The notes: generated from the letters alone by a model not told the origin. Numbered from the stretch's first letter, positions 52,509 to 61,563 are shown. The stretch: DNA of 64,000 nucleotides from an uncultured Sphaerochaeta sp. (GCF_963676285.1 NZ_OY781063.1:682001-746000), one strand, 5' to 3'. A program made the numbers and translations.

Positions 52509-53417
52509 CTAGAGTTTCCAGAGCTTGTCTGGGTAATACCCCGAAGATACCTTCTTGGCAAGCTCATTCTTCACAATATCCTTATCCTCACTGTATGTCA
52601 TACCGAACCAGCTCTCCTGGGTGGTATAGAAGCGCATCTTCCCTTCCCCGGTTGTTACAATATTGCTGGCACCATTGGGTAGATAACACTCAGTCTTTTC
52701 ACTGGTGATATGGTCCTTGATGAAAGCATCCCAGTAACTGTTGAAGCTTTCAAAGGCCGTGGGTGAGAAACCAAAGAAATTCATGGAAACCCACTCCTTT
52801 CCGGTCAGCACGACATCACCGGAACCCTGGTGGCTGACTACCTTATCCCCTTCATATCCAATCTTGGTATGCTCTTCCATACTTGCAAGATAGCCATCCT
52901 CAACGTTACAGATAGCTCGGCTTACTGTGCCACTCTTACTCATCGTATGGTCTAGGACATACCCAACCATTGCATGCTCTTTGCTTCCTGGTTCCAAATT
53001 GGAGAGGTGCTCTGCCAGAATAGCGAAGGACTCCCTGCCATAGTAGTCATCTGCATTGATGACAGCAAAGGGCTCCTTGACCGTATCCTCTGCACAGAGA
53101 ACCGCATGGATTGTTCCCCACGGCTTTTTCCTGTTTACAGCGAGTCGCTTCTGTTCCTCAGAGAGGAGTGCATCCTGGCTCTGGAAAACATAGGTGGCAT
53201 CCATATTGTTTGCAATCCGGTCGAATAAGCGTTCCCGGAAATCTTTCTCAATATCCTTACGGATGATAAAGACCACCTTCTCGAAGCCACTTCGATGAGC
53301 ATCATAGACACCATAATCCAACAACGTCTCTCCATGGTTTCCTACGCTGTCAATCTGCTTGATGCCGCCATAGCGACTTCCCATACCAGCTGCCATTACC
53401 AAAAGTGTTGGTTTCAT
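52509..53417 (-). CDS. nucleotidyltransferase, sugar-phosphate type
   Basis: 302 residues with the NTP-transferase start MAAGMGSRYGGIKQ and a metal-binding INADDYYG. These fit enzymes that activate sugar 1-phosphates (UTP- or other NTP-dependent), but the exact sugar is unknown. ATG 53417 (MKPTLLV) lies seven bases after GAGGAG; an in-frame ATG at 53432 precedes that site. It is convergent with yitT and divergent from a small cysteine-containing gene. Confidence 0.88.
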   Translation of the reverse strand: MKPTLLVMAAGMGSRYGGIKQIDSVGNHGETLLDYGVYDAHRSGFEKVVFIIRKDIEKDFRERLFDRIANNMDATYVFQSQDALLSEEQKRLAVNRKKPWGTIHAVLCAEDTVKEPFAVINADDYYGRESFAILAEHLSNLEPGSKEHAMVGYVLDHTMSKSGTVSRAICNVEDGYLASMEEHTKIGYEGDKVVSHQGSGDVVLTGKEWVSMNFFGFSPTAFESFNSYWDAFIKDHITSEKTECYLPNGASNIVTTGEGKMRFYTTQESWFGMTYSEDKDIVKNELAKKVSSGYYPDKLWKL

Positions 53418-53620
53418 GCTTTCTCTCCTCAAATCTGTACTCAGATGGTTTTATTCTATCTTCTCTGTTAAAGACAGTCAAATGGAAGGCACCAATAGCC
53501 CTGGCCCAAGGGGCGGGGTACCTCACCTCGCTTTCCCAGTACTCGCTCGGTAATGGAACCATGGCTTCCGCTACTCTCGCTTCATTGGGGAATGAAGAAA
53601 CAGTGGTAAAACAGAGAACC

Positions 53621-53944
53621 ATGGAGTATGCTGTGTGCATGAACAATCGAGAATGGTACACAGAAGCAATGCGTTTCTGTCAGTTATCCGCTTCTTGTGC
53701 AACCTGTCCGTATCAGCTGCTGACAGGAGCTCTTACCATACCCAGTAGCGAAAGCAGACCTTGTTTTTCATCAAAGGATGCCCTACTTGCATTGGATGCT
53801 TGGCTATCTGAGGAACATGCATGTAGCGGTGATGGTGTGGATATGGAAAGCGATGACCACAAGTGGCTCCAAGACCTCCTGAGGCTCCAGTTCCATGAGG
53901 AAGAGAGTGAGGAGGACACGTTCTTCGACGATGATCTTTTCTAG
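53621..53944 (+). CDS. small cysteine-containing protein, unknown
   Basis: About 107 residues. Near the N-terminus is a cluster C-x5-C-x2-C (CQLSASCATC), and the C-terminus is strongly acidic (HEEESEEDTFFDDDLF). The start is unsure: 53621, 53639 (weak GGAG upstream) or 53669 are in frame, and the frame is open to 53405. Its stop overlaps by four bases the convergent gene. The Cys cluster may hold metal or a cluster. No family is recognised. Confidence 0.5.
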   Translation: MEYAVCMNNREWYTEAMRFCQLSASCATCPYQLLTGALTIPSSESRPCFSSKDALLALDAWLSEEHACSGDGVDMESDDHKWLQDLLRLQFHEEESEEDTFFDDDLF

Positions 53945-54522
53945 ATTACTTCAATACTCAGCTGAATAGCTGCTGAGTACCACCCAGTTGCGTAGAGGTC
54001 TGGATCGAAGTCAGGAATCTCAGCAAGAATATCCCCTGTTTCATAGAGGATTGCATTGTTGTCGCCGTAGGCTCCCCGCACACCCAGATCCTTTTCCATT
54101 GCTTGCTGCCCAGCTACACTGACGGCGCGTGAGATATTACTCGATACACGTACCGTAAAGGGTATCTCTGACCCTTGCCCTTGGGGCAAAGGTTCCCCCT
54201 CATCCAAGGTGAATGCAAAACGTTCCTGGTTCCCGTCTTCACCAGGGCGGATGGCCAAACGGAATTTGCTGATGGTGTTATTCGATACCAATGTATACGA
54301 GCCAACCCTGATGATACTGTTCCTGCTGGCAGAAAGATTGAAATCCAAGGCTGCATCATTCTGTTCAACGCGGAAAATCTCAGTGATCGGCATTCTACCT
54401 TCCACCCTGACACTGGTAAACGGGAGCGTGGCCGCAGTAAGGACTGCCCCTTTTATAAGAAGGAACAACAGGAAGGGAAGAATGAACTTCAGACGGCGTT
54501 TCATCCGATTTCGTTTCATCAT
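53941..54522 (-). CDS. exported protein, unknown
   Basis: About 193 residues from the ATG at 54522; an open frame extends to 54552, and ATG 54504 is another option. None has a good ribosome binding site. A basic, then hydrophobic N-terminus (about residues 7-30, ending LTAAT) is a signal peptide. The mature part is beta-rich with the final YSAAIQLSIEV. It might be a periplasmic or surface protein of fimbrial or coat type, but this is a guess. Confidence 0.7.
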   Translation of the reverse strand: MMKRNRMKRRLKFILPFLLFLLIKGAVLTAATLPFTSVRVEGRMPITEIFRVEQNDAALDFNLSASRNSIIRVGSYTLVSNNTISKFRLAIRPGEDGNQERFAFTLDEGEPLPQGQGSEIPFTVRVSSNISRAVSVAGQQAMEKDLGVRGAYGDNNAILYETGDILAEIPDFDPDLYATGWYSAAIQLSIEVI

Positions 54523-54678
54523 ATGGAAAGTGTAATAAGGCAAATAACCCATGTCAAGAGTAATGATTATTCATTTTCATTCTTCGTAAAAATCTTTCGA
54601 TATAAGTTATATTATTCTTTTTATATCAATAATTTATTAATATAATATCTCATGTCATACGATTTCCAAGACCTGCTA

Positions 54679-54708
54679 TTGACACATGCCTTTCCTCTGC
54701 CGTAGGAT
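54679..54708 (+). promoter_or_regulatory. promoter of tRNA-Arg
   Basis: Consensus -35 TTGACA (54679-54684), an 18-base spacer and TAGGAT (54703-54708) place the transcript start just before the tRNA at 54719. The 120 bases upstream are very AT-rich. Confidence 0.65.
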
Positions 54709-54718
54709 ACGGAAGAAT

Positions 54719-54792
54719 GGGCTCGTAGCTCAGCTGGATAGAGCGTCTCCCTCCGGAGGAGAAGGCCGTGCGTTCGAATCGCGCCGGGCTCA
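54719..54792 (+). tRNA. tRNA-Arg (anticodon CCG)
   Basis: A 74-base cloverleaf: acceptor GGGCTCG/CGGGCTC, D stem GCTC/GAGC, anticodon stem TCTCC/GGAGA around loop CTCCGGA (anticodon CCG), T stem GTGCG/CGCGC with TTCGAAT loop, and discriminator A. CCA is not encoded (TCA follows). It reads CGG arginine codons. It stands alone, with its own promoter and terminator. Confidence 0.97.
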
Positions 54793-54796
54793 TCAG

Positions 54797-54828
54797 GAAA
54801 GGAAGTCATCATGGCTTCCTTTCTTTAT
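54797..54828. terminator. bidirectional terminator between tRNA-Arg and the GH3 gene
   Basis: GAAAGGAAG (54797-54805) pairs with CTTCCTTTC (54815-54823), followed by TTTAT on the plus strand. The stop codon of the convergent GH3 gene lies in the loop. Confidence 0.8.
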
Positions 54829-56941
54829 ATTCCACTGTTTGACGCAATCGAATATCCCTACTACTCGAACCTATCCTGATCTCATAGGGGCCGTCATCAC
54901 TGACAAACTTCCAGGTATCGATATCCCACCGTGAGAAATCTTCTGCAGAAACAGAGAACTCAATCGTTGTCTTCTCTCCAGCATCAAGGAACACCTTCTT
55001 GCATCCTTTCAGTTCCTGCTTTGCTCGATAAATCTTTGCATCCATTGGATGTATGTAAAGCTGCACAACCTCTGCGCCAGAAACGTCAGAGATGTTGGTA
55101 AGAGAGAAAGAGACTGCGAACTTTCCTTCTCCCTGCTCCCCCACCATCATCTGATCATAGGAGAAGGCAGCGTAACTCAACCCATGTCCGAAGCAGTAGA
55201 GAGGATCAGGACCCTCGCTGTCAAACTGACGATACCCTACCATGAGATTCTCCGTATAATCCGATGGGCTTACCTGGCGAATATTGGGATCGCCCTGTCC
55301 CTTGTGTATTCTCGCAAGGGAGAATGCAGCATAATCCTTGGGATAGTTACGCATTGAGCGGTAATCCGAGAGTGAGGAAGCAATGGAAAAGGGGAGCTTT
55401 CCTGATGGAGAGACATTCCCAAAGAGAATATCATACAGAGCCTCTGCCGTTGATGAGCCTAGATAGGAAGTCCAGATAATTGCCGAGGCCTTGTCAGTAA
55501 ACGCGGTGAGATGGACCGCACCCCCACTCTGTACAATTACTATGGTTCTCTTATTGAGTTTGGTTGCATGCTCTATAGAGCGGAGCGTTGCACGGCCCAA
55601 CTCCCAAGGGCGATCGTAGGCCTCTGACTCTTCTATATGGTTGAATCCAACGACCAGGACAACCGCGTCAGAGGATGCAACACTCCTCCGGTATGAGGTA
55701 CTGCGATACCAATGCCGTGGCAAGCTGGTCGCCTTGTCTTCCATCAAGGAAGCAAATGTCTTTGGTGGCGTTACCCACTGGATCATGGAAGAGCCTCCTC
55801 CTTGAGCCACGCGGAAGGCGTTGTCACCACCTATACAGAGTTTCAGGGAAGGACCAAGTGGAAGTGCAGCATCCTTGTTTTTCAGGAGCACCACACCCTC
55901 TTGTGCCACTTGCAACGCAGTCTCTCGATGTTTATCATCTCCTACCTTGAGAGTAGGATCGGCAAGAGGACAGTCGAACAATCCTGCCCTCTCATATGCA
56001 GTGAATAAATGAAGCACCTTCCTGTCGATTGCCTCCTCAGTAACCACTCCCCTGGAGATGGCATCCAGTACCTTCTCCCTCTTCAGGTATTTTCCCCCAG
56101 GCATTTCTAGGTCGAGACCAGAGGAGAGTACACCATCGGTACTGTATAGGGAATTCCAGTCACTGATGACTAGCCCATCGAACTGCCACTCCCCTCTCAG
56201 GATTCCCTCCAAGAGATAAGCGTGCTCACTTGCATAGGTCCCATTGACCTGATTATAGCTGGTCATCACACCAAGGGAGCCTGCATCCAATGCATATTTG
56301 AAGGCAGGAAGATAGAGCTCCCTGAGCGTCCTTTCATCAACCACAGAGTTGGACTTATGCCTGTCATACTCACTGTTGTTGCAGGCAAAATGCTTGACCG
56401 TTGTAATGACTGGGTGGGTTTGCACTCCCTTGATATAGGCAGCTGCCATCTTCCCAGCCAGCAGGGGGTCCTCTCCAAAATACTCAAAGTTTCTCCCACA
56501 TACTGGAACCCGTGCAAGGTTCACCCCGGGGCCAAGCAAGACACCGATGCCCAGCGCACGGCACTCAGACCCAACACATCCCCCTACCTTGGTAAGCAGA
56601 GATTCGTTCCAAGATGCTGCCATGGCAATGGAAGCAGGGAAATCGGTTACCGCTGCATTCCATCCCCTAAGCCCTAGTGTTGCATCACTGGTCCATACTG
56701 GTTTCAGACCAACGCGTTCAATACCTGGGATGCAGAACTCATCCTGTCCACTGAGCAAGGTGATTTTCTCTTCAAGGCTTAGCAGAGCAAGCAATTGCTT
56801 TGCCTTCGAGGGCTCCTTGCTTGGAGGAAGCTGAAGTTTCATCGGTTCATAGTCCTGTTGGACATCCCGGCTTTTAAGCATCTGTTGCATACGTAATTGA
56901 ACTACACGTTTTCCCAGTTTCGAATACCATCGGCTATACAC
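54809..56941 (-). CDS. glycoside hydrolase family 3 (beta-glycosidase)
   Basis: 710 residues with the GH3 order of N-terminal TIM barrel, alpha/beta C-domain and a C-terminal fibronectin-like domain. The nucleophile is Asp261 in LVISDWNS, with the family KHFACNNSE motif before it and the barrel segment GPGVNLARVPVCGRNFEYFGEDPLLAG. It has no signal peptide, so it acts on imported oligosaccharides; beta-glucosidase or beta-xylosidase are both possible. GTG 56941 lies downstream of a strong GGAGGTGA site. An unusual 12-base inverted repeat precedes that site. Confidence 0.94.
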   Translation of the reverse strand: MYSRWYSKLGKRVVQLRMQQMLKSRDVQQDYEPMKLQLPPSKEPSKAKQLLALLSLEEKITLLSGQDEFCIPGIERVGLKPVWTSDATLGLRGWNAAVTDFPASIAMAASWNESLLTKVGGCVGSECRALGIGVLLGPGVNLARVPVCGRNFEYFGEDPLLAGKMAAAYIKGVQTHPVITTVKHFACNNSEYDRHKSNSVVDERTLRELYLPAFKYALDAGSLGVMTSYNQVNGTYASEHAYLLEGILRGEWQFDGLVISDWNSLYSTDGVLSSGLDLEMPGGKYLKREKVLDAISRGVVTEEAIDRKVLHLFTAYERAGLFDCPLADPTLKVGDDKHRETALQVAQEGVVLLKNKDAALPLGPSLKLCIGGDNAFRVAQGGGSSMIQWVTPPKTFASLMEDKATSLPRHWYRSTSYRRSVASSDAVVLVVGFNHIEESEAYDRPWELGRATLRSIEHATKLNKRTIVIVQSGGAVHLTAFTDKASAIIWTSYLGSSTAEALYDILFGNVSPSGKLPFSIASSLSDYRSMRNYPKDYAAFSLARIHKGQGDPNIRQVSPSDYTENLMVGYRQFDSEGPDPLYCFGHGLSYAAFSYDQMMVGEQGEGKFAVSFSLTNISDVSGAEVVQLYIHPMDAKIYRAKQELKGCKKVFLDAGEKTTIEFSVSAEDFSRWDIDTWKFVSDDGPYEIRIGSSSRDIRLRQTVEYKERKP

Positions 56942-56950
56942 AGGTCACCT

Positions 56951-56985
56951 CCAAAGGCAAGTATACCATGCACACTTGCCTTTGG
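56951..56985. promoter_or_regulatory. perfect 12-bp inverted repeat between GH3 and the YmdB-like gene
   Basis: CCAAAGGCAAGT (56951-56962) and ACTTGCCTTTGG (56974-56985) are exact reverse complements separated by 11 bases. The genes on both sides start here and point outward, so it is not a terminator of either. It abuts the GH3 ribosome binding site and could be an operator or an mRNA hairpin acting on GH3 translation. Confidence 0.7.
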
Positions 56986-57010
56986 ATGGAAAAACTCGGT
57001 ACTGTAGGGC

Positions 57011-57811
57011 ATGAGCATACGCGTACTCTTTTTAGGTGAGATAGTAGGAAGACCAGGAATTCAATGTGTCAAGGAAGCTTTGCGGCCGCTACGGGCAGAG
57101 AAGTCCATCGATTTGGTGATTGCCAATGCAGAGGGAGCAACCGGAGGTTTCGGTATTGGGCGAGCCCACAGCATGCAACTGCTGAAGCTGGGCATTGATG
57201 TGATCACCGGTGGAGAGAAAATCTACTACAAGAAGGACATGGTGGAGTTCATTGCAAAGAATCCCAGCATCCTCAGGCCGGCAAACTATCCACAGCAGAA
57301 CCCTGGAAGGGGTATCCGCTTTCTTACGGTGAATGAGCAGAAGGTATGCGTGATAAATATCCTTGGCAATGCGGACTTCCCCCGCACTCACCTCTCAAAT
57401 GCCTTCAGCCTTGCCCAGATCCTGGTGGACAAGGCTCAGGAAGAGGGGGCCATTCCCTTGGTACAGTTCCATGCATCCCCAACAGCAGAGAAACTCTCGA
57501 TGGGGTTTTTGCTTGACGGTAAGGCAGGCGCAGTCATTGGGACCCATACCAAGGTACTCAGTGCCGATGGGCGTATTCTAGCGGGTGGCACAGCCTATAT
57601 CACCGACAATGGGCGATGTGGAAGCCAAACAAGCGTGGGAGGCTTTGATGCTGCCACGGAAATTGAAAAACAAATAGTACAGATACCGGTTCGCAGTCAG
57701 GAGTGCTGGGATGACCTAGCCCTGGTCGGGGTGATGGTGGATATCTCAGATGAGAAGAAGGCAACCTCCATCGAGGTTATCCGCGTTCCGGTCGAACATG
57801 AAAGGATATAA
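57011..57811 (+). CDS. YmdB-like metallophosphoesterase with altered active-site residues
   Basis: 266 residues with the architecture of the YmdB/TIGR00282 phosphodiesterase family (conserved VQFHASPTAEK and GTAYITDNGRCG). Compared with the classical active site, several residues differ: GEIVG (Glu10) for GDIVG, Glu41-Gly42 for Glu-Asn, Glu69-Lys70 for Asn-His, Lys181 in GTHTKV for the second His. Glu41, His154 and His179 remain. Thus metal binding and catalysis may be lost or changed. The gene starts an operon with rseC, lptC, lptA, lptB and rpoN, not with rny as in Firmicutes. The start lacks a strong ribosome binding site. Confidence 0.88.
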   Translation: MSIRVLFLGEIVGRPGIQCVKEALRPLRAEKSIDLVIANAEGATGGFGIGRAHSMQLLKLGIDVITGGEKIYYKKDMVEFIAKNPSILRPANYPQQNPGRGIRFLTVNEQKVCVINILGNADFPRTHLSNAFSLAQILVDKAQEEGAIPLVQFHASPTAEKLSMGFLLDGKAGAVIGTHTKVLSADGRILAGGTAYITDNGRCGSQTSVGGFDAATEIEKQIVQIPVRSQECWDDLALVGVMVDISDEKKATSIEVIRVPVEHERI

Positions 57812-57813
57812 CT

Positions 57814-58230
57814 ATGTATGAGGTCGTTACCGTAACAAGAAACATCTCTCCTGATAAGGTTGAGGTTGTCTGTACCAGTTCAGCATGCAGCGGATGCAAA
57901 GGGTCAACATTCTGTAATACCAAGGGAAAGAAGTTTGAAGTCTGGAATGAGAACAAGCTACCCGTTGGTGAAGGACAGGAGGTTGAAATATACCTTCAGC
58001 CATCAAGGACGATTACCGGAACCTTGATAACGCTTATCGCCCCCTTACTGCTTTTCCCGATTGGATATTTCCTGGCCGTTGCCGCAGGGCTGGGGGTTGG
58101 GACATCCTTCCTCATTGCTTTGGGTAGTATTGCCCTTGGATTTGTGGGAGTCTGGCTCTATTTCAAGAAACAAGAGAACCACTATCTTCCCGTCATAGCC
58201 TCAGTCCTCTCAGAAGAGAGGGAAGAATGA
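57814..58230 (+). CDS. rseC: RseC/MucC family protein (SoxR-reducing system)
   Basis: 138 residues: an N-terminal cysteine-rich part CTSSACSGCKGSTFC and two membrane helices (about 68-86 and 93-112). RseC-like proteins belong to the Rnf/Rsx neighborhood or to sigma-E regulation in other bacteria. Starts two bases after the YmdB-like stop with an AGGA site, so is in the same transcript. No rnf genes are in the window. Confidence 0.88.
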   Translation: MYEVVTVTRNISPDKVEVVCTSSACSGCKGSTFCNTKGKKFEVWNENKLPVGEGQEVEIYLQPSRTITGTLITLIAPLLLFPIGYFLAVAAGLGVGTSFLIALGSIALGFVGVWLYFKKQENHYLPVIASVLSEEREE

Positions 58231-58267
58231 GATTGCTCAAAAGGGCAACGGCGGTTATACTCAAGAC

Positions 58268-58804
58268 ATGAGAAAAAGGCTTCTTGGCATGGTTCTTGCA
58301 TCGTTTCTTTTCCTCTCCTGCTCCCTATCCCCCGAGCAGGAGGTGGTAGCACGCTCTTTTACCATGCCCGATCTCACATTGAGAAATGCCACCTATGTCT
58401 TGAATCGTGGCAATGAGCCCCCTATTAGTGTTGTGGCCGATGAGATCGATCTCTATGAACAGACACATAAGGCCATTATCCGTGGACTACACTTCACTCA
58501 AAAGGATAAGGAAGGCAACCTGATCATCAGCGGGCATGCCGATTATGCTGAAGTAGACACCGAATATTACGATGCAGAACTTTCCGGATCAATTTCTCTG
58601 GAAAAATATCCAGAGCGTCTTCTTATCGAGGCAGAAGCATTGAGCTGGATCGGGGACGAAGAGACGTTGGTGAGTAAGGGCGATACTCCCGTCACCCTGC
58701 TCTATGAGGATGACAAGAAGGTACAGGGAACGGGAATGACAGCCACATTGGCAAGCTTCAGCGTTACCTTCAAAACAGTGCTTGAGGGAGTGATATCCCA
58801 ATGA
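58268..58804 (+). CDS. lptC: LPS export protein LptC-like, lipoprotein
   Basis: 178 residues with a lipobox LFLSCS (Cys near residue 18), unlike E. coli LptC, which has a membrane helix; the rest has the beta-jellyroll pattern typical of Lpt proteins (ISGHADYAEVDTEYYDAELSG). LptC passes lipopolysaccharide from the inner membrane complex to LptA. It overlaps lptA by four bases. Call rests on position and weak motifs. Confidence 0.78.
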   Translation: MRKRLLGMVLASFLFLSCSLSPEQEVVARSFTMPDLTLRNATYVLNRGNEPPISVVADEIDLYEQTHKAIIRGLHFTQKDKEGNLIISGHADYAEVDTEYYDAELSGSISLEKYPERLLIEAEALSWIGDEETLVSKGDTPVTLLYEDDKKVQGTGMTATLASFSVTFKTVLEGVISQ

Positions 58805-59424
58805 AACGAGCAATAGTAATTCTCACACTGCTGATATTCCCTCTCATCTCTATCCTTGCTGAGCCGATATCCTTCTCCGGGGGCTCAACCAGCATGCATA
58901 TGCAACAGGGATTCGAGACCATCACACTCTCAGAAGGGGCTACCATTACCAGTGGTTCGCTTCGTCTTGAAGCTGATACCATTGTCCTTACAGGAGAGTC
59001 ATTCCGCTATGCCACCTGCAGCGGATCTGTTTCGCTCAATGACGAAGAGCGGGGAATCTCCTTGCAGAGCAAGAATCTCTATTATGACCGCCAAGAGGAA
59101 TTGATCATCATTGATGGATACCTCGAACTGGACGACCAGACCAACGAGGTGATTGCATCTGCATTCCACCTTGAGTTCACCCTGGATGATGGAGTAGTCC
59201 TATTACAGGTCCAAGTCCGACTCTTCAAACACACCGACAGTGGGGCAATGGCTTGTAAGGCTGATTCCTTACGATTCAATCGAGAATCACAAATGCTGCA
59301 CCTTGAGGGAAATGCTACCATTGATTGGGACAAGGACCTCTATCAGGCACAGAGAATTACCGTTGACCTTACCACCGAGGCCATCACCATGGAAGGAGCA
59401 ATCAAGGGGGTTGTCAATGGATAA
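58801..59424 (+). CDS. lptA: LPS export periplasmic protein LptA-like (OstA)
   Basis: 207 residues with a signal peptide (about 1-20, ending SILAE) and the OstA repeat pattern (ITSGSLRLEADTIVLTGES; RATCSGSVSLNDEERG-type strands). LptA bridges the periplasm in LPS transport. It overlaps lptC by four bases and lptB by eight. Confidence 0.82.
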   Translation: MKRAIVILTLLIFPLISILAEPISFSGGSTSMHMQQGFETITLSEGATITSGSLRLEADTIVLTGESFRYATCSGSVSLNDEERGISLQSKNLYYDRQEELIIIDGYLELDDQTNEVIASAFHLEFTLDDGVVLLQVQVRLFKHTDSGAMACKADSLRFNRESQMLHLEGNATIDWDKDLYQAQRITVDLTTEAITMEGAIKGVVNG

Positions 59425-60160
59425 GTTCACCAGCCTTCTTGAGGTACGGAACCTGGCCAAATCCTATGGAAAGAAAGAAGTGGTAAAGGATGTCTCCTTT
59501 TCCATGCACTCAGGACAGATCATTGGATTACTGGGTCCAAATGGAGCAGGAAAGACCACTACCTTCTACATGATTGTAGGGTTCCTCAAGGCTCGCAAGG
59601 GAACCATTTTACTCAATGGTGAGGATGTAACAGAACTTCCCATGTACATCCGCAGCAAGAAGGGGCTCGCATACCTGCCCCAGGAACCTTCAATTTTCCG
59701 CAAGCTCAGTGTGGAGGATAATATACGCTTGGTTGCCCAAACAAGAAGAGACCTAAGCCATAGTGAGCAGGAAGAGAAGGTTGAGCAGTTGCTCCATGAG
59801 TTCGGAATTGAAGGGGTCCGCACTCAAAAGGGCTATACATTGAGTGGAGGGGAACGCAGGCGTACCGAAATTGCACGTTCCTTGGCGAGTAATCCACAGT
59901 TTCTCTTGCTTGATGAACCATTTGCGGGCATTGATCCGAAGGCGGTCTTTGAGATCAAGCAGTTGATCAAGGCGCTTGCAGCGAAGGGAATCGGTATCCT
60001 CCTGACCGACCACAATGTACGGGATACCCTTTCGATCACTTCCTGCTCACATATCATCAATGCAGGAACCATTCTGGTTTCAGGAGGAAAGCAGGAGTTG
60101 CTCTCCAACCAGATAGCCAGGGATATTTATTTCGGACATGATTTCGGGGAGGACACCTAA
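59417..60160 (+). CDS. lptB: LPS export ABC transporter ATPase LptB
   Basis: 247-residue ATPase with Walker A GPNGAGKTT, signature LSGGERRRTEIARSL, Walker B FLLLDEPFAGIDP and H-loop TDHNVRDTL; LptB group residues such as GLAYLPQEPSIFRKLSVEDNI are clear. ATG 59417 (MDKFTSLLEV) follows AAGGGGG; the open frame extends to 59240 within lptA. It overlaps rpoN by one base. The LptFG permeases are not in this window. Confidence 0.95.
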   Translation: MDKFTSLLEVRNLAKSYGKKEVVKDVSFSMHSGQIIGLLGPNGAGKTTTFYMIVGFLKARKGTILLNGEDVTELPMYIRSKKGLAYLPQEPSIFRKLSVEDNIRLVAQTRRDLSHSEQEEKVEQLLHEFGIEGVRTQKGYTLSGGERRRTEIARSLASNPQFLLLDEPFAGIDPKAVFEIKQLIKALAAKGIGILLTDHNVRDTLSITSCSHIINAGTILVSGGKQELLSNQIARDIYFGHDFGEDT

Positions 60161-61563
60161 TGGATTTTTCAGCACAGCTTTCACTCTCCCAAAAACAACA
60201 ACTTAAGCTTAGTCCCCAGATGCTTCAGTCCTTTGAGCTGATGACACTGCCTCTCACTGAGCTACAACAGCGAGTCAAGAATGAAATTGAGTCCAATCCT
60301 GCGCTTGAAATACCCTCCTCTTGGGAGGTTTCCTATGAACGTTTCGCCCAGCAAAAACAACAGAAGGAGTCCAGTGGTGTTGACGACAGTTACTCTGACT
60401 CTTCCGCCTACGGCAGCGATCGACCCGGCTATGACAGTGAGGCGAGCGACCGAAGGCAGAAGTTCATGGAAAATGCTCTCTCCTCAGAAGAAACACTCCA
60501 GGAGCACTTGCTCAGCCAACTGGGATGTGAACCACTGAATGAGGAAGAATATGTCGTTGGTGAGCTTCTCATTACCAACCTGGATGCAAATGGGTTTTTT
60601 ACTGAAGATCCTGATGTCTTGGTCCCTGCACATTTCCAGGAACACCTTTCCAAGCTCCTGACCATCATCCGCCAGTTCGACCCAACAGGGGTGGGTGCTA
60701 AGGATTGGCGTGAGTCCCTTATTCTTCAGGCAGAGGCGAAGGGTATGAGGGGGGAAGAGCTCTCACGATTTTCTGAATTGGTCAAGGAAAATCTGGAACT
60801 GATGAGGGCAAATAAACAAACCCAAGTTGCAAAGAACCTTGGGGTGGGTATCGATGAACTGGAAGACCTCTGGAATTTTCTTAGAACATTAACCCCTTTC
60901 CCGGGACAGGGGTTCTCAAGCGGGCCTGAGCAGTATGTCATCCCTGATGTTTCCATCAAACAGGAGGAAGGGGAGCTAATACTCAGGATGAATGACTCAT
61001 CGCTCCCCGATCTACGGATCAATGCAGAGTTTGAGCAACTAGCCCAAGAGGTAGGAGCTGCAGACGAGGCAAAAAAAGCGCAACAGTATATCAACCAGCA
61101 GATAAAAAGCGCCAATGAACTGATTTTTCAGATACAGGTACGCAACCAGACGCTCTACAAGGTTGCCCAGGTGCTGCTTCGGGAACAGAGAGATTTTTTC
61201 CTTCTCGGCCCACAATACTTGAAACCGCTCACCCAGAAGTCGGTTGCCCAGGAAATCGGGGTACATGAGACAACGGTAAGCAGGATATCCACGGCGAAGT
61301 GGATCGATACTGACTGGGGAATTATTCCCATAAAGAAATTGTTCAGTAGTTCAGTCGGTGCAGACGGTGCTGAGCATTCCAAGCAGGCTGTCAAGGAGAT
61401 TATCAGGCAGATATTGGAAGCGCATGAGGGCAAGAAAGCGCTCAGTGATCAGAAAATCTCAGACCTGCTCAAGGAACGGGGAATATCTGTTGCTCGAAGA
61501 ACCGTTGCAAAATACCGAAATGAGCTCAATATTGATCCATCATTTATCAGGGGAAATGACTGA
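60160..61563 (+). CDS. rpoN: RNA polymerase sigma-54 factor
   Basis: 467 residues. The glutamine-rich region I (MDFSAQLSLSQKQQLKLSPQ at the start) contacts activators, and the C-terminal RpoN box reads ARRTVAKYR. The helix-turn-helix VAQEIGVHETTVSRI also matches. It needs NtrC-type activators, one of which is at 33666-35021. It overlaps lptB by one base; the lptA-lptB-rpoN order is the same as in proteobacteria. Confidence 0.97.
   Translation: MDFSAQLSLSQKQQLKLSPQMLQSFELMTLPLTELQQRVKNEIESNPALEIPSSWEVSYERFAQQKQQKESSGVDDSYSDSSAYGSDRPGYDSEASDRRQKFMENALSSEETLQEHLLSQLGCEPLNEEEYVVGELLITNLDANGFFTEDPDVLVPAHFQEHLSKLLTIIRQFDPTGVGAKDWRESLILQAEAKGMRGEELSRFSELVKENLELMRANKQTQVAKNLGVGIDELEDLWNFLRTLTPFPGQGFSSGPEQYVIPDVSIKQEEGELILRMNDSSLPDLRINAEFEQLAQEVGAADEAKKAQQYINQQIKSANELIFQIQVRNQTLYKVAQVLLREQRDFFLLGPQYLKPLTQKSVAQEIGVHETTVSRISTAKWIDTDWGIIPIKKLFSSSVGADGAEHSKQAVKEIIRQILEAHEGKKALSDQKISDLLKERGISVARRTVAKYRNELNIDPSFIRGND

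Noticed and set aside
53405..53620. N-terminal extension of the small cysteine protein to 53405
   Set aside because: It would overlap the start of the nucleotidyltransferase gene and its promoter, and the extra residues look non-coding.
54540..54660. Replication origin or attachment site in the AT-rich stretch before tRNA-Arg
   Set aside because: No DnaA boxes, integrase gene or repeat of the tRNA 3' end is present. It is more likely a promoter-upstream region.
59240..59416. Longer LptB start
   Set aside because: The extra 59 codons lie within lptA and resemble no ATPase. The ATG at 59417 has a ribosome binding site and the normal N-terminus.
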